Positions 47,831-59,929 of a stretch of 64,000 nucleotides of DNA are shown here, in pieces. The stretch's first letter is position 1. Each line of letters opens with the position of its first letter. The notes under the pieces are model-generated. The model was not told the origin of the DNA. It did no database searches and saw only the letters and a list, made by a program, of their open reading frames with translations. The stretch spans positions 1 to 64,000 of the forward strand of contig JAWPHD010011527.1 of assembly GCA_037043455.1 (NCBI GenBank). The letters are read 5' to 3'. This DNA comes from Cyrtodaria siliqua. Taxonomy: Eukaryota > Mollusca > Bivalvia > Adapedonta > Hiatellidae. Position numbers and translations under genes: made by a program.

Positions 47831-48115
47831 AAATGTACGTACTGCACGGATTCTATTTATTATCCAATTACATCTGATATATATCTATTTCATGTATGCA
47901 TGCTAATTGTTCTAATATATGATATAAATACATTAATCCACATTATCGTTTGTCGTTATATACATCCTTAATACACTGATAATATATCGATAATCTCTAT
48001 TAGATTCGTTACTAAACTATTAATTGCTACTTTCGGTATTCTCCGTACTACGCACCTGCTGTTTTTGTTTTATTTCGGAATGTACGGTATGGTACGACTT
48101 TTACTCCCAACCTCA
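47831..48115 (+). repeat. Dispersed element A, copy 1
   Basis: It begins with TTTATTATCCAATTACATCTG and CATGCTAATTGTTCTAATAT, and ends with TTCGGAATGTACGGTATGGT. The same order of blocks recurs at 55.38-56.04 kb, with an extra segment in the middle. Confidence 0.75.
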
Positions 48116-48379
48116 TGCGGACTCTTGTTTACGTTATGAGACAAATGCGCATTAATTTGTACAGGATCAAATCCCTTCAAAACACCGTATTACTTAAAAC
48201 TTAAGTTAAAATCACTTAATGTTTACCAACGTTTTAATATTTATCAATATGTTGTCAATATACGGATCTTTTGGCCGTCCAAAAATGCACATATATTACA
48301 AGTATCGTGTCAACAATCACGCTCGCTAGTTAGCGGACGATATCCTCTTCATGCTCTTAGTTAATTATATCATTACACA

Positions 48380-49200
48380 TTAGTTTATGACCATTTCGAA
48401 GGAGAGTTAGGCAACAATAAGTTGATCGTATTTTACGACAATATATGACAATAACTGGATAATTTTTTAACTTGTATAAAAATCTATTTGATATAACGTT
48501 AGCCAAATGGGATGAAAATCGGAACCAATTTAAGTTATTGTGTACGAAAGCTGACGTTTGCCTTTTCTCAATAATCGAGGCCAATAACTCAGTAAGGCAT
48601 GTGACAATTTTGCTCAGCGTTAATAGTGTCAAAGATCATATTGATATATAGCCTCATACTAAAGTGCGTGAAGATCGGAATCTGTTTATTAAAGTCATTG
48701 TGTACTCAAGGAATCTGCCTATTTGTTCAATAATCAAGGGCAATAACTCAGTAAGGTCAAAGAACATATTGATATAAAGCCTCTGACTAAATTGTGTGAA
48801 GATAGGAATCTGTTTACAAAAGGTATTGTGTACTCAAAACCTTTGCCTGTTTGTTCAATAATCAAGGGCATTAACTCTGTAAGGCAAGTGTCAATTTTGC
48901 TCTGACTTTATTTAACTTGTCAAAGGTAGGTATAAGACCTCACATCACATAATATTTGGTGAAAATCAGAAACCGTTCACTGAAGTTATTGTGCACTAAA
49001 GACATTGCTGGCATTGCTGACATTCTGCCCTGGCTCAGGACAGAACAAAATCCAAAAATGGTCCATAACTCTTGTTAAAATTAGTAAAGTGTGACGTAAT
49101 GAGGTCTTGAGACTGTAGTTTGATATTTCATATAAACATACTGGTTTCATACACTGAAAGATTTTGTTTTTGTTTGCCTGGACATCTTCCAATATATTTA
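48380..49200. repeat. Diverged tandem repeat with AATAACTCAGTAAGG motifs
   Basis: Units of about 130-180 bp share GTGAAGATCGGAATCTGTTT, ATTGTGTACTCAA, TTGTTCAATAATCAAGGGCA and AACTCAGTAAGG. Minus frames across them are repeat-derived. Confidence 0.7.
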
Positions 49201-49565
49201 TGTTCTATTGACTGTTTGTTATAACGGTTTGGTACGACTGGGTTACCGTAGAAAACGTACTGATGTTACGACATATTAAGTATCCCAGAAATACTTACAG
49301 TGGTTTCATATGAATATGAATATGACCCCTATTTGTTAATATAAAAAATCAGGAGTATGTCTTTTCGGTGAAACGTTGTTTTTTTTCAGATTTGGGTCCC
49401 TGTCTGTTATTAACTTGTACCATATCGGATTTAATGGGTTACTTAAAACCGGTCATCACTGTAAAACATTATCTTCGAATTAGAAGAATACAAAATGGAC
49501 GAACAGTGTAACTATTTTGTTAAAAAGACGTTGATGGTTTATTACATCAAGTTTAAGTATCTAAT

Positions 49566-51226
49566 AGGGTCCACATATAGCAACACTATTGTACACAAAT
49601 AGCAAAACTAGGGTACACAAATAGCAAAACTAGGGTACACATATAGTCACATTAGGGTACACATATAGCAAAACTAGGGTACACATATAGCAGCACTAGG
49701 GTACACATATAGCCACATTAGGGTACTCATATAGCAGCACTAGGGTACACATATAGCAAAACTAGGGTACACATATAGCCACATTAGGGTACTCATATAG
49801 CAGCACTAGGGTACACATATAGCAGCACTAGGGTACACATATAACATCACTAGGCAGGGCCCTCACGCTACTTTGGGGGAAGGGGCCCGCAGCCCTCAGA
49901 AGGGGGAATTTTTGTAACTGGGGGGAATTTTTACAACAAATAAAAAACTCTGTTTGATTAACACGTTTCACTTTATTAACATACATTCGTCAACCATCTG
50001 GTTCTTTTTCTGATAAAAAAAACTCCACTTAATAACCATCAATGGCATGTTTTCATCGGAGATCCACATTAAAAGTCAACCCCTTCTCTTCTTTTTATCC
50101 CGAAAAAAAACTATTGCCCTGTCCAGTTGGGCATCTGGTTGAGTCAGTGCCCGATAATAGTTAAAACGTCCTGTGCACGATAAACAGTCTAAAACCAGTC
50201 TAATAATAATCAAAACGTCTTTTTCAAACCGGTAAACACGACATCGTGAGCATATCGTCTTGAAAATCGGATTAATTTTTTTTTTTTTGATATTTTTTTA
50301 CGAATTTCTGAGGGGGAAAAATATCAATTTTTGGGGGAAAAATATCAATTTTTGGGGGAAAAAAAGATACTTTTCAGGTGGGGGACTGCCGCCGAATAAC
50401 GGCGGCAGAAATGACCAAATGAGGGCCCTGCTAGGGTACACATAACATCACTAGGGTACACATATAACATCACTAGGGTACACATATAGCAACACTAGGG
50501 TACACATATAGCATCACTATGGTACACATATAACATCACTAGGGTACACATATAACATCACTAGAGTACACATATAGCAGCACTAGGGTACACATATAGC
50601 AGCACTAGGGTACACATATAGCAACACTAGGGTACACATATAGCATCACTATGGTACACATATAACATCACTAGGGTACACATATAGCAACACTAGGGTA
50701 CACATATAGCATCACTATGGTACACATATAACATCACTAGAGTACACATATAGCAACACTAGAGTCCATATATAGCAGAACTAGGGTACACATATAATAT
50801 CACTAGAGTACACATATAGCAACAATAGGGTACACATATAACAACACTAGGGTACGCATATATCAACACTAGTGTACGAATATAACATCACTAGGGTACG
50901 CATATAACATCACTAGGGTACGCATATAGCAACGCTATGGTACACATATAGCAACACTAGGGTACACATATAGCAACACTAGGGTACACATACAGCATCA
51001 CTAGGGTACACATACAGCATCACTAAGGTACACATATAAAATCATTAGGGTACACATATTACAACACTAGGGTAAACATATAGCAACACTAGGGTACACA
51101 AATAGCAACATTATTTTACAAATATAGCAACATTATTTTACAAATATAGTATCACTAATATACACATATAGCAACACTAGGGTACACAACTTGCAACACT
51201 ATAGTACACATATAGCAACACTAGCC
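49566..51226. repeat. 22-bp minisatellite split by an inserted element
   Basis: Units of 22 bp (CTAGGGTACACATATAGCAA plus CA, with GCAGCA and ACATCA variants) occupy 49566-49854 and 50431-51226. That is about 50 copies in total, decaying at the right end. An unrelated 576-bp segment interrupts them. Confidence 0.93.
49855..50430. mobile_element. Non-autonomous DNA transposon with hAT-like ends
   Basis: The ends are perfect 11-bp inverted repeats (CAGGGCCCTCA ... TGAGGGCCCTG). They are flanked by CTAGG on both sides inside the 22-bp minisatellite. CAGGG starts are typical of hAT elements; their usual target duplication is 8 bp, whereas only 5 bp are clear here. The interior has tandem GGGGGAAAAATATCAATTTT units and an inverted GCCGCCGAATAACGGCGGC. 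No transposase is encoded. Confidence 0.8.
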
Positions 51227-51229
51227 TGG

Positions 51230-52635
51230 GGAAAATAGGACGTTTGGAATCAATTTGGCGTGATTTTGCCGAGATTTTGAGAGATTTTACGAGACTTTCA
51301 AAAAAAACATATTTTCATGTATACTTAATATAGAGGAACTTACATGAGTGACTGTGTATTATTGATTTTAGTGAATTACTGAAAATAAGTCATGGCTTTA
51401 TTGCACAACCAGAAGCCATGTTATGTAATAAATTAATTTCTTATTTTTAACTGAGGAAATGCAGCAAATGACGTTAAAATGTATAACTGGTGCATCAGCA
51501 ATTGAAGTTGTAAATTCATTAAAGTGTGCTAATCGCTAGAGGGCGCTTTAATTGTCATAATCTACTCAGACTGATATCTGAAAGTAAGACATATGCATGA
51601 TACGGTCTTGGCAGGCCGAGTTTAAACTTTTAATAGAAGTTTATCAAAATAGGTTATGACCCGACCCTATCATCTGCAACGAACAGTATGCTTAGTGATT
51701 GACCCATATACAGTTCGCCACTATGAGTTCATCTTTGATTGTGCAATGAACGGCCACAATGTGAATCCTATGATATATACATGAACATATTTGTGTTGTA
51801 CTTATATTGCTTATGTTATGCGTAAAATGTAACAAGAAAGGAAGTAAAACCAGCAAAACCATTTTATACATAAAATGGATCCAGTATTTCTTTAAAATCC
51901 GCTATACGAACAAAGTCCAAATAATATTAGCAAGTGTCCATTTAAGCTAAATGTCAAGTGTCCTTTCAGCCAAAGTTGTCAAGTGTACCTTTAATCCAAT
52001 TTCACTTCAAGTCTTTCCTGGTTTATTAATTCATTATAGTCCAAATAATCCAACAATCCAATGTTACTAGATTTTTTTTATCCTCTCCCAATATATTTTA
52101 AGTCACATCATCCTATATTTTGTAAATTCTCAATTAAAATAATGAACTAGATACTCCATTTTGAATACTAATATTGAAACCAAACAAGAACCCCAAAAGG
52201 CTGTATATGTACCACCATAGAATGTCAGAAAATTTAGAATATTCCAGTAAGATAAACTTATTTTAAATTGCCTTAACAATCATATGATGTATCGCATGAT
52301 GTAAACTATAATCTAGAAATTACAAGAATCAGCTAATTATTAGGTTCTTTTAATAGAAACAAGCTGACAGCTGAATCAATAAACATGGTACACTTATATG
52401 GCATTAAATACATGAGGGTAACACTTTCCCCATTAAAGAAAAAATAGTGATTTATGTAATAAAGCATTCTTTTGAAAAATATATAAGAAGAAATGTAATA
52501 ATGTAATAACATTTCTGTTTCAGTACATATGCCAAAGCATATAATATAAAATGACATTGTTTTCTAATTAAGAGTCAACATATATATTGTATAACAATAC
52601 GTTACGTTTAAATATACAAACGTATTTTACACACG
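51230..52635. other. AT-rich stretch without a recognised gene
   Basis: There are repeated short phrases such as CAAGTGTCC-TTT and AATCCAA around 51940-52050. No open frame with a domain, and no splice-bounded exon, was found. Confidence 0.55.
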
Positions 52636-52639
52636 GGAT

Positions 52640-53975
52640 GATGCGACAGCAATCCAATTATCATTTTCTCTGATATGTCTAATTTCAATATTGTATTCTT
52701 GCAACATTAAACTCCACCTCAATAGTCTTGGATTTTTATTTTTCATTGTATTAATACTTGTGAGGGGATTGTGATCACTGAAGACAACTATCGGTCAAAC
52801 AGATTAAGTTAAATAGACTTCAAAATGATGTAGTCCCAGAATCAGAGAAAGACACTCATTTTCAATAGTAGAGTAGTTCTTCTGATGTTAAACCTTTTAG
52901 AAAAGTAACAATCTGGATGATCAATACCATAGTCGTCTTCTTGCAAAAATACTGCACCAGCATCAATATCACTTGCATCAACAGCTAACTTAAATTGAAA
53001 ATCAAAATGTGCTGAAAGAACTGGTGCACTCATAAGTATTTACTCAGTAAGCTGCTCAAAGGTTCAGCGATGACTGAAGAATTACGATAACATTTTCTAT
53101 AATAACCATCCATATCAAGAAAATGCCTTTTCAGTTGCTTTTTACAAGCCGGTAAAGGAAATTCAGAGATAGCTTTAACATTAGCTTCAATAGGTTTAAC
53201 CTGACCCTGTCCCATTTTGAGTCCTGAAAACGTGACAACAGCGCGAGAGAATGAATTCACTTTTGTTGAGGTTGACTGTTAAACTTCGCATCTGTAAGAC
53301 GGTCGAAGAAACTTCTTACGGTCTGCAGAGATGGTCTTCCCATCTTTTGTTGTAAATGATGACGTTGTCGATGTACGCGTCACATCCATCTAGATCAGAT
53401 ATTAACACACTGACGAGACGTTGAAACATTCCTGGTGAATGTTTCATTCCAAATGGCATAACTTTATACTGAAATAGTCCATCTGGAGTAACAAATGCTG
53501 AGACTTCTTTTGCTCTTTCTGTAAGAGGTACTTGCCAAAATCTTTTTAGAAGATCGACTTTTGTAACGTCTTTGGTATTTCCATTTTTATCAGTACAGTC
53601 ATCAATTCGTGAAATTGGAACTCAGTCAGTTTTTGTGACACTATTGACTTTTCTATAGTCAGTACACATCCGGTAAGTATTATTCGGTTTTGAAACTAAA
53701 GTACATGGTAAACTCCATTCACTTTTACTTGGTTCAATAAATCGTTGTCCAAATTTCTTCTTTAAGATATTGTTATTTGATTAGTATTCGTTCTGTATGG
53801 ATGCTGTTTTTATTGGTGTGGTGTAGAATTTCCAACATCGACATCATGAAATATTTTGTCTGTTCTTGTTGGAACATCCGAAAATAAATGCTCATTAATT
53901 GGTTCAGCTCATGTCTCTGTGATGGATCTAGATGGGACAGTTTCTCGTCAAGATTTTTCATAGAGCGGGGATCGT
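52640..53975 (-). pseudogene. Decayed Ty3/gypsy-type retrotransposon pol (RT and RNase H)
   Basis: Reading right to left, the reverse-transcriptase core is recognisable: an SEW..P and CTDYRK region, a KVDLLK.FWQ.PL region, FVTPDGLFQYKVMPFGM, and YIDNV where the catalytic YIDD is expected. Then come the connection region (EFPLPACKKQLKRHF, YYRK) and RNase H (FKLAVDASDIDAGAVFLQ, SDHNPLT, RLLRWSLMLQEYN). Stops and frameshifts break it into at least four pieces, and the second catalytic Asp is replaced by Asn. No LTRs, gag or integrase were found next to it. It is a dead fragment. Confidence 0.88.
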
Positions 53976-53979
53976 TATT

Positions 53980-55375
53980 TTGAGGGATAACTACAAAAGA
54001 GGAAACTCTAAGGTTAATTCATAATTTTAGTATGAGCATATATAGCCTATAGGAACCATGCGAGCTCTATAACTCACTTTAGGTTGACCTCTTTATATGA
54101 ATTACAAAACGGTCATTGATCCGTAAATGGTGGTTCTCCCCCGTGTAAGACCTGTGACATTTGTGTAGGAAATGTTCAATGCGAACTGTAGTAAGTATTG
54201 GATAGAGGCTATCAAGAGATATCTTCACCAGTAAGACCCTGAAAGGGAGGGAGAGTAGCGTTTACGATAGGTTTTATCGATAGTATCTATATAGGTCACA
54301 CTCTAAACCACGAAGAGCGTTGGTAATAAAATCTTCATGGATAAATGGTGCAAGTATTTGAAATTCTGAGCCATCTGAATGGTTTAAAAAGTAGAGTAAA
54401 CACTAATCTGTAAATGCATCAGATAACCTTATTTAATTTTATATACGCCCATACCTGCAGATAAATGTTTGCAAAAGCGTTTATGGCCTCACTGTAAAAT
54501 CCGCTCAAGAACGGGAGAATTTTCAATTAATGTAACAGCGGTAACGTCATAAAGTAAAAGCTGCCTGGAAATGGTTGAGGGTAAAAGCCGTACCGTACCG
54601 CACCGTACCGCACGTTACCGCACCGTACATTCCGAAACATAACGTAAATGGCAGGTGCGTTGTGTACGAGTGTAACGAACTAATAGATTTATAGAGGATG
54701 CAAAATAAAATAGACCAAATATGATAACTGAAATAATATTTTTTAAATTGAGGTGTACTTATGATTTGGATAGATATATTGTATATCACTGAAAATGATA
54801 GTTTATAGATATTTTTTGTATCTATACTGAACAAAACAGCTAACGCACCATTAGACAATACCTTTAATACCTCAATAATAACAATCAATAAATCAAAACA
54901 AATTTTATTCTGAACGAGACAAATATCTTGTCAATAGCGTCTGTAAATTTAAAAAAATAAATTCCAATCACCCCAAGCCTCCAACAGTCGGCATATAATA
55001 AATTCATACATTAAAGGTATTGTCTACTGGTGCGTTAGCTGTTTGGTTCAGTATATTATCATGTATGTCTATGCTATAATTGAGCTATAGAAATTATTGT
55101 TTTCTGACAGCGCTCGAGATGTTACTAAAGGGAAAGGGTAATTGAAAACTCCATTATTGATATATATTTTGCAAATAATTCAAGTACCGGTATAGTTGGC
55201 TGTCTGCTTTTTAAGATGTGTGAATCCCTCTTGAAATCTGTCTAAGTATGTGTCTCACCTTTAATTTACATGTAGCATTAACTTCTTGGCCATGTAATTG
55301 GCGGCATGTCTGATATTGTATAATAATGTTGATTTAATATTTTTAATGTTTATTTATGAACTATAATAATTACAG
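53980..55375. other. Intergenic stretch with an inverted fragment of element A
   Basis: Near 54575-54660 the reverse complement of the element A end is present (CACCTGCCATTTACGTTATG, TTCGGAATGTACGGTGCGGT), with expanded GTACC repeats. The rest shows no gene. Confidence 0.6.
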
Positions 55376-55384
55376 AAATGATTC

Positions 55385-56035
55385 GCCGGTATGTACGGTA
55401 CGGCACTGCTTATATTTATTATCTAATTACATCTGATGTATTTATTACCTATCTACATGCTAATTGTTTTAATATACGATATAAATAAATGGATACATCC
55501 TACTTATAGGTATAACACACCCATTGCATCACGGGAAGTGTCGGCCTGGGGTTGTCGCCTAATAATGTCGCCTTATAATGGCGACTAGTAAATAATTTTC
55601 ATTTCTTTTTATAAAAAAAAACATTGTCACTAATTTAAAGTGCCTTTTTGGGTTTTGATCACATTGTTAATCTATTTGCTTTGCTTAATATACCGAAATG
55701 AGTGTATGAATACAATATTTTGGCATCTCAGTGTTAAACTTTATGTTTTTAAAGGGAGCATTCATTCATAAGACAAGTTCTTTCTTAGAAGATACATGAC
55801 CCCACTATTCTGTGGATTTTTTAATTGGGTAGATATGAATGAAAACATGGCATTTAAATTTTAATTCACACACTGAATGCAAAACGCAATGGGCGTGTTA
55901 CAACCATACTGGTACTTTCCTTAGGTTTCGTTATACATAGTTAAACTATTCATTTCTTCTTTCGGTATTATCATTACCATCCACCTGCTATTTCCGTTAT
56001 ATTTCGGAATGTACGGTACGGTACGGCTTTTATAG
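55385..56035 (+). repeat. Dispersed element A, copy 2, with internal extra segment
   Basis: TATTATCTAATTACATCTGA, CATGCTAATTGTTTTAATAT and GATATAAATAAATGGATACATCC match 47831 onward. Then about 400 unrelated bases intervene (about 55511-55915). Then ACTATTCATTTCTTCTTTCG and TTCGGAATGTACGGTACGGT match the end of copy 1. Confidence 0.7.
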
Positions 56036-56612
56036 GATATTTTAAAAATGTAATTTGGTGTCTCAAATGGATTAAGGTTTTGTATTAGTGTTTGACAGAA
56101 ACAAGCAGGATTGTGCACGTCCGATGGTTTTGATAGGTAATTACACCAGTAGGGGAACCACAATTCGATGAAATTGCTTCACTTCTAATCTGATGATTTT
56201 TTGTAATTTCTAGGTATTTTTCGAAATCGGTAACAGTTAATTAACAGGCACAAATTCATTAAGAAAGTTTTATCCAATTGGTGCAGCTTATCTGAAAGTT
56301 ATCATGATCTTGTGTATGATATTTGGCAGAATGTCCTACTTTTGAGTGATGTCAGCCAACAGAATGATGCTAAATGCTAAAATTTACTGTATAATGGTTG
56401 CTGAACTATCTTCATCAATCAAAATTTATTTCCCTGCTTGTTTCTGTCAAACACTAATACAAAAGGTTAATTACAACTACTTATATCTGCAATTTGCCGC
56501 ATGTTGTTCCATGAATAGGCTGCACATATAAGAGCACAGGTTTGAAGGCAAGTTAAGCGTTGAATAAACAGACGTTTATTGTTGTTTTTTATATTTACTT
56601 TAAAACATTTAC

Positions 56613-56673
56613 CTTTGTTGGTGTGTCTTGGGGCTTCACCACCACTTTTCATCATTGGCACGTTATCCCGGAT
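56613..56673 (-). CDS. Exon of the same unrecognised gene, downstream of the two
   Basis: The acceptor is TGTGTATCTTTAG and the donor AAAG|GTAAAT. It encodes IRDNVPMMKSGGEAPRHTNK with one base left over (phase 1). The phase 0 start fits the exon at 57594-57689. The two coding pieces are polar and could be part of a larger protein whose other exons lie outside what I could recognise. Confidence 0.5.
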
Positions 56674-56728
56674 CTAAAGATACACATAAAATTATATCTG
56701 TTATGCCATATAGTTACTTTTTTCATTG

Positions 56729-56890
56729 CATCTCCGTACGCCACCGAGTAGCTGAACTACCTCGTTGACTTCCGTAATATGGTAATGTAAACCGTACGTA
56801 TGATGACGTCGTATGTTGACCATGTCTTCTCCGTACGCCACCGAGTAACTGAACTACCTCGTTGACTTCCGTACTATGGTAATTTAAACG
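56729..56890. repeat. Direct duplication of about 60 bp
   Basis: TCTCCGTACGCCACCGAGTA, CTGAACTACCTCGTTGACTT and CCGTA.TATGGTAAT occur twice, 99-100 bases apart, with few differences. It lies in the intron between the two unassigned exons. Confidence 0.85.
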
Positions 56891-57496
56891 GTTATGGGAA
56901 TCAACTAGGCAATTCAGTTGCACATCGAGCTGAACAAAAGGGAACAATCGATGCTTCGACCATCATGTATGCAATATTTCACTAGTGTAATATGATAAAT
57001 ATATCCATTACGTGGTCCGAGTATTAACTTTCATACCCCATCCAGCCCCTTATCCAAGAAGCAAAATCAGGGTTGACTGGGGTATAAAATAAAATTGATT
57101 TCGGTTTAGTTAACAAGTTTGCATTTTATAAAATTAAAACATTTAATAGATAATTTTAAACAGTTTATCGCATTTTTTGTTCAGTAAGATATGTTTTTAA
57201 ATGTGTTTTATTGTCGAATTATCCATTATAAAATCGTGCTAATATAAACTCCAACATCGTTTAATGGAATTAAGGCGGGTACACGTAATGATGGCTTTAT
57301 TGCACTCCTACACCGCAAGTTATTTTACCAGAATCATCCCAGTTGTTCCAATGTTCCAATTAGACGTTAATGGTGAAACATTTTGAATGTTCGTCATATT
57401 CCAAATAAAAAAAACAATTGACAGAAAACTGTGAAACTTGGCAAACATGCTTATCATCTGTGCACCTTCATTTGCATAAAGCATCCGTTTCGGGGG

Positions 57497-57533
57497 TGGT
57501 GGTGGGTGGGGGGGGGGGGGGGGGAGGGGGGAA
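57497..57533. repeat. Poly-G tract
   Basis: A GGTGG-type stretch and about 20 consecutive G bases, directly 3' of the 57594-57689 exon on the transcribed strand, where it would read as poly-C in the intron. Confidence 0.85.
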
Positions 57534-57593
57534 AGATTGGTTATACAGACACTCTTGTTTCCTTTTAACATAATTAAACGATATAGGACATAC

Positions 57594-57689
57594 CCGTCTG
57601 TCTTTTTCCAGAGTACATGCTTTTACTATTTCTCCATTCGGTTTGACTTCTCTCCTCATTTGCCGGATCAGCCCTCTTTTTGATTTATG
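57594..57689 (-). CDS. Exon of an unrecognised gene, upstream of the two
   Basis: A 32-codon open stretch (HKSKRGLIRQMRREVKPNGE and IVKACTLEKDRR) is bounded by a strong acceptor (TTCACTTCTTTCCTTTTCAAGTAG region) and the donor CGG|GTATGT. It is phase 0 in and out. It is basic and has one cysteine. No family was recognised. It is followed at 56613-56673 by another exon in compatible phase. First and last exons were not found. Confidence 0.55.
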
Positions 57690-57699
57690 CTACTTGAAA

Positions 57700-58440
57700 A
57701 GGAAAGAAGTGAAATGTACTATTAATTTAAAGCAAATCTTGCTTTACAATTAAATAAGTTTGTGTGGATTGGGGAATTTTAAACCATTAATTATATTTGA
57801 AAATCCAGGATGGATTTGTGTTTCGACACCCCTAAATGTCTGTGTAACTTGCCCCTGAATCGGACTTGGCCAAAATTTTGTCATTTATTTACGGTTGAAT
57901 TTCTTCTGTACTTGAAACCAATGAACATTACTATATCAGTATGCGAAAGGAAGATAATCCAATGATTTCTTAATCATTTTTGAACTAGGGACTTTTCAAG
58001 CCTTAGTCCTTAGCAGGCGACACAATTCGAGCACGCTAGAAGCCGCAACAGATCGTCACTGACTTCGGCAGAGTTATGCCTCTTTTTATAGTTAGATTGT
58101 ACTTGCTGAAATAAGCACAGGCAAAATACTCAAGTGTTCTGTGGAACATTCTTTTAGTTTTGTATCAATTGATTTCTTAAGTCACATTTACAGTCCGACT
58201 CAAGGGCAATTACTAGTGTTGCAAAACTTTTAAAATGCATTATCCCTCATGTCACTTTTGCAATAAATCACCCGATAAAAACAGCCGCTAATTAAAACAA
58301 CTGATTTAAAATGTATGCTCTGTTAAAAAAGTGTACGAACTTGCTAACGTTTACATGTTCTAGCAAATTGTGAAACAGATCCATATTTGATATTCAGACG
58401 TTTAATGCAGTAAATCACAAGTTTTCAAAGATCAGCAGAG
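57700..58440. other. Stretch upstream of the unassigned exons
   Basis: It contains mollusc repeat phrases (GAGTTATGCC, GGGCAATTACTAG) but no exon that I could support. Confidence 0.5.
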
Positions 58441-58449
58441 CGTATGCCG

Positions 58450-59235
58450 TGGTGAGGTGTCCGTCCGTCCGTAAACAATTTTTGTAGCGACTACTCCTCT
58501 GAAACTACTGGATGGATTTTCATGAACCTTTACAGGAATGTTGCCAATGATGTCTAATTGATCCTAGCAAAAATGCACGTTGATGTGAATCCAAGATGGC
58601 CACCAAAACTAAAAATATTTTTTTAAAAAACAAGTTTGTAGCGACTACTTCTTGAAAACTATAAGTGATATTGATATGGGACTTCTTATAAAATGATCAG
58701 CATGAAATGATGTTTGTCCTTGTCGAAAATCATTTTGATTTGACGTTAAACATGGCTGCCGGCGGCCATCTTTGTTTACATAGCGTTATATAGTAAAAAC
58801 TTGTAGCGACTTACTCCTCTCTGAAACTACTTTACAGATTTTCATGAAGCTTCACAGGAATGTTGCTCTTGGTGTCTAGTTGATCCTAGCAAAATTTCAG
58901 GTCGGCCGGAAATTCAAGATGGCCGCCACTGCTTAAAATAGATTTTTAAAAACAAATTTGTAGCGGCTTCTTGAAAACTGTAAGTGATATTGATATGAGA
59001 TTTTTTCTAAAATGATCATCAGGACTTGATGTTGGTCCTTGTTGAAAATCATTTTGATTTGACGTTAAACATGGCTGCCAGCGGTCATCTTTGTTTACAA
59101 TAGTTATATAGTAAAATCTTGTAGCGACTCCTCCTCTAAAACTGCTTGACGATTCTCATGAAACTTCACCGGAATGCTGATCTAGCTTTCAAAGCTTCAA
59201 GGTCATTGAACTCTTGTTTGTCAAATTTTACGTCA
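58450..59235. repeat. Tandem-like dispersed repeat with TTGTAGCGACTACTCCTC
   Basis: Three diverged units share TTGTAGCGACTACTCCTCTG, TTTTCATGAA.CTT.ACAGGAATG, CCTAGCAAAA and an AAGATGGCC.CCA phrase. They begin with a CCGTCCGTCCGT run. Non-coding. Confidence 0.75.
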
Positions 59236-59239
59236 AAAT

Positions 59240-59925
59240 ATCTTGTGTGTCTATCTCCTCCCACACTTTTTAACCGATTGTTTTGAAACTTTGCAGGATG
59301 CTTACGTATGATGTCAAAATATGCATATTGTTTCGGCATAAAAATAGACCATGTATTACCGGAGTTATGGCCCCTTTTCGTAAAATTTTACCTGAAAATA
59401 TCTTGTGTGTTTATCTCCTCCCACACTTTTCAACAGATTGCTTCGGAAATTTACAGGATGCTTACCTATGATGTCTGGATGTGCAGATCGTTTCGGTGTC
59501 AAATCGACCCAGTATTATTGGAGTTATTGCCCCTTTTTCGTCAAATTTTACGTCACAATATATTCACACCCACACTTTTCAACCGATTGCTTCGAAACTT
59601 TTCAGGATACTTATATATGATGTCATGATGTGCATAGCTTTTCAGCATCAAAATCGACACAGTATTACCGGAGTTATGACCCTTGTTTCATCAATTTTTA
59701 CGTTAAAATATCTTGTGTCTCTCTCCTCCCACAGTTTTCCTCCATTTCTTTTCAAACTTTACAGGATGCTTACCTATAATATCAAAATATGCATATCGAT
59801 TCGGCGTTAAAATCGACTTAGTATTACCAGAGCTGTGGCCTCTTTTTCCTCAAATTTTGCCTTTTACATTGATTGTTTTCAGTGGGGGCATCCGTGTCCC
59901 ATGGACACATTTCTAGTTTTTCATT
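59240..59925. repeat. Tandem repeat of about 150-161 bp, four copies
   Basis: CTCCTCCCACACTTTT recurs near 59254 and 59415, and its variants near 59566 and 59724. Each is followed by a TTCGAAACTTTACAGGATGC-like phrase, CTTACCTATGATGTC and GAGTTATGGCCCCTTTT. The block ends with GGGGGCATCCGTGTCCCATG GACACATTTCTAG. The plus-strand frames of up to 109 codons merely follow the repeat. Confidence 0.85.
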
Positions 59926-59929
59926 ATTT

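Noticed and set aside
50260..50445. 61-codon frame with GKNINFWGKN repeats
   Set aside because: It translates tandem units inside the hAT-like insertion.
54120..54260. Cys-rich TGTAAGACCTGTGACATTTG stretch as a retroelement C-terminus
   Set aside because: Too short, with a stop right after and no adjoining domain.
59283..59916. Overlapping plus-strand frames up to 109 codons
   Set aside because: They follow the 150-161-bp tandem repeat in several frames at once.
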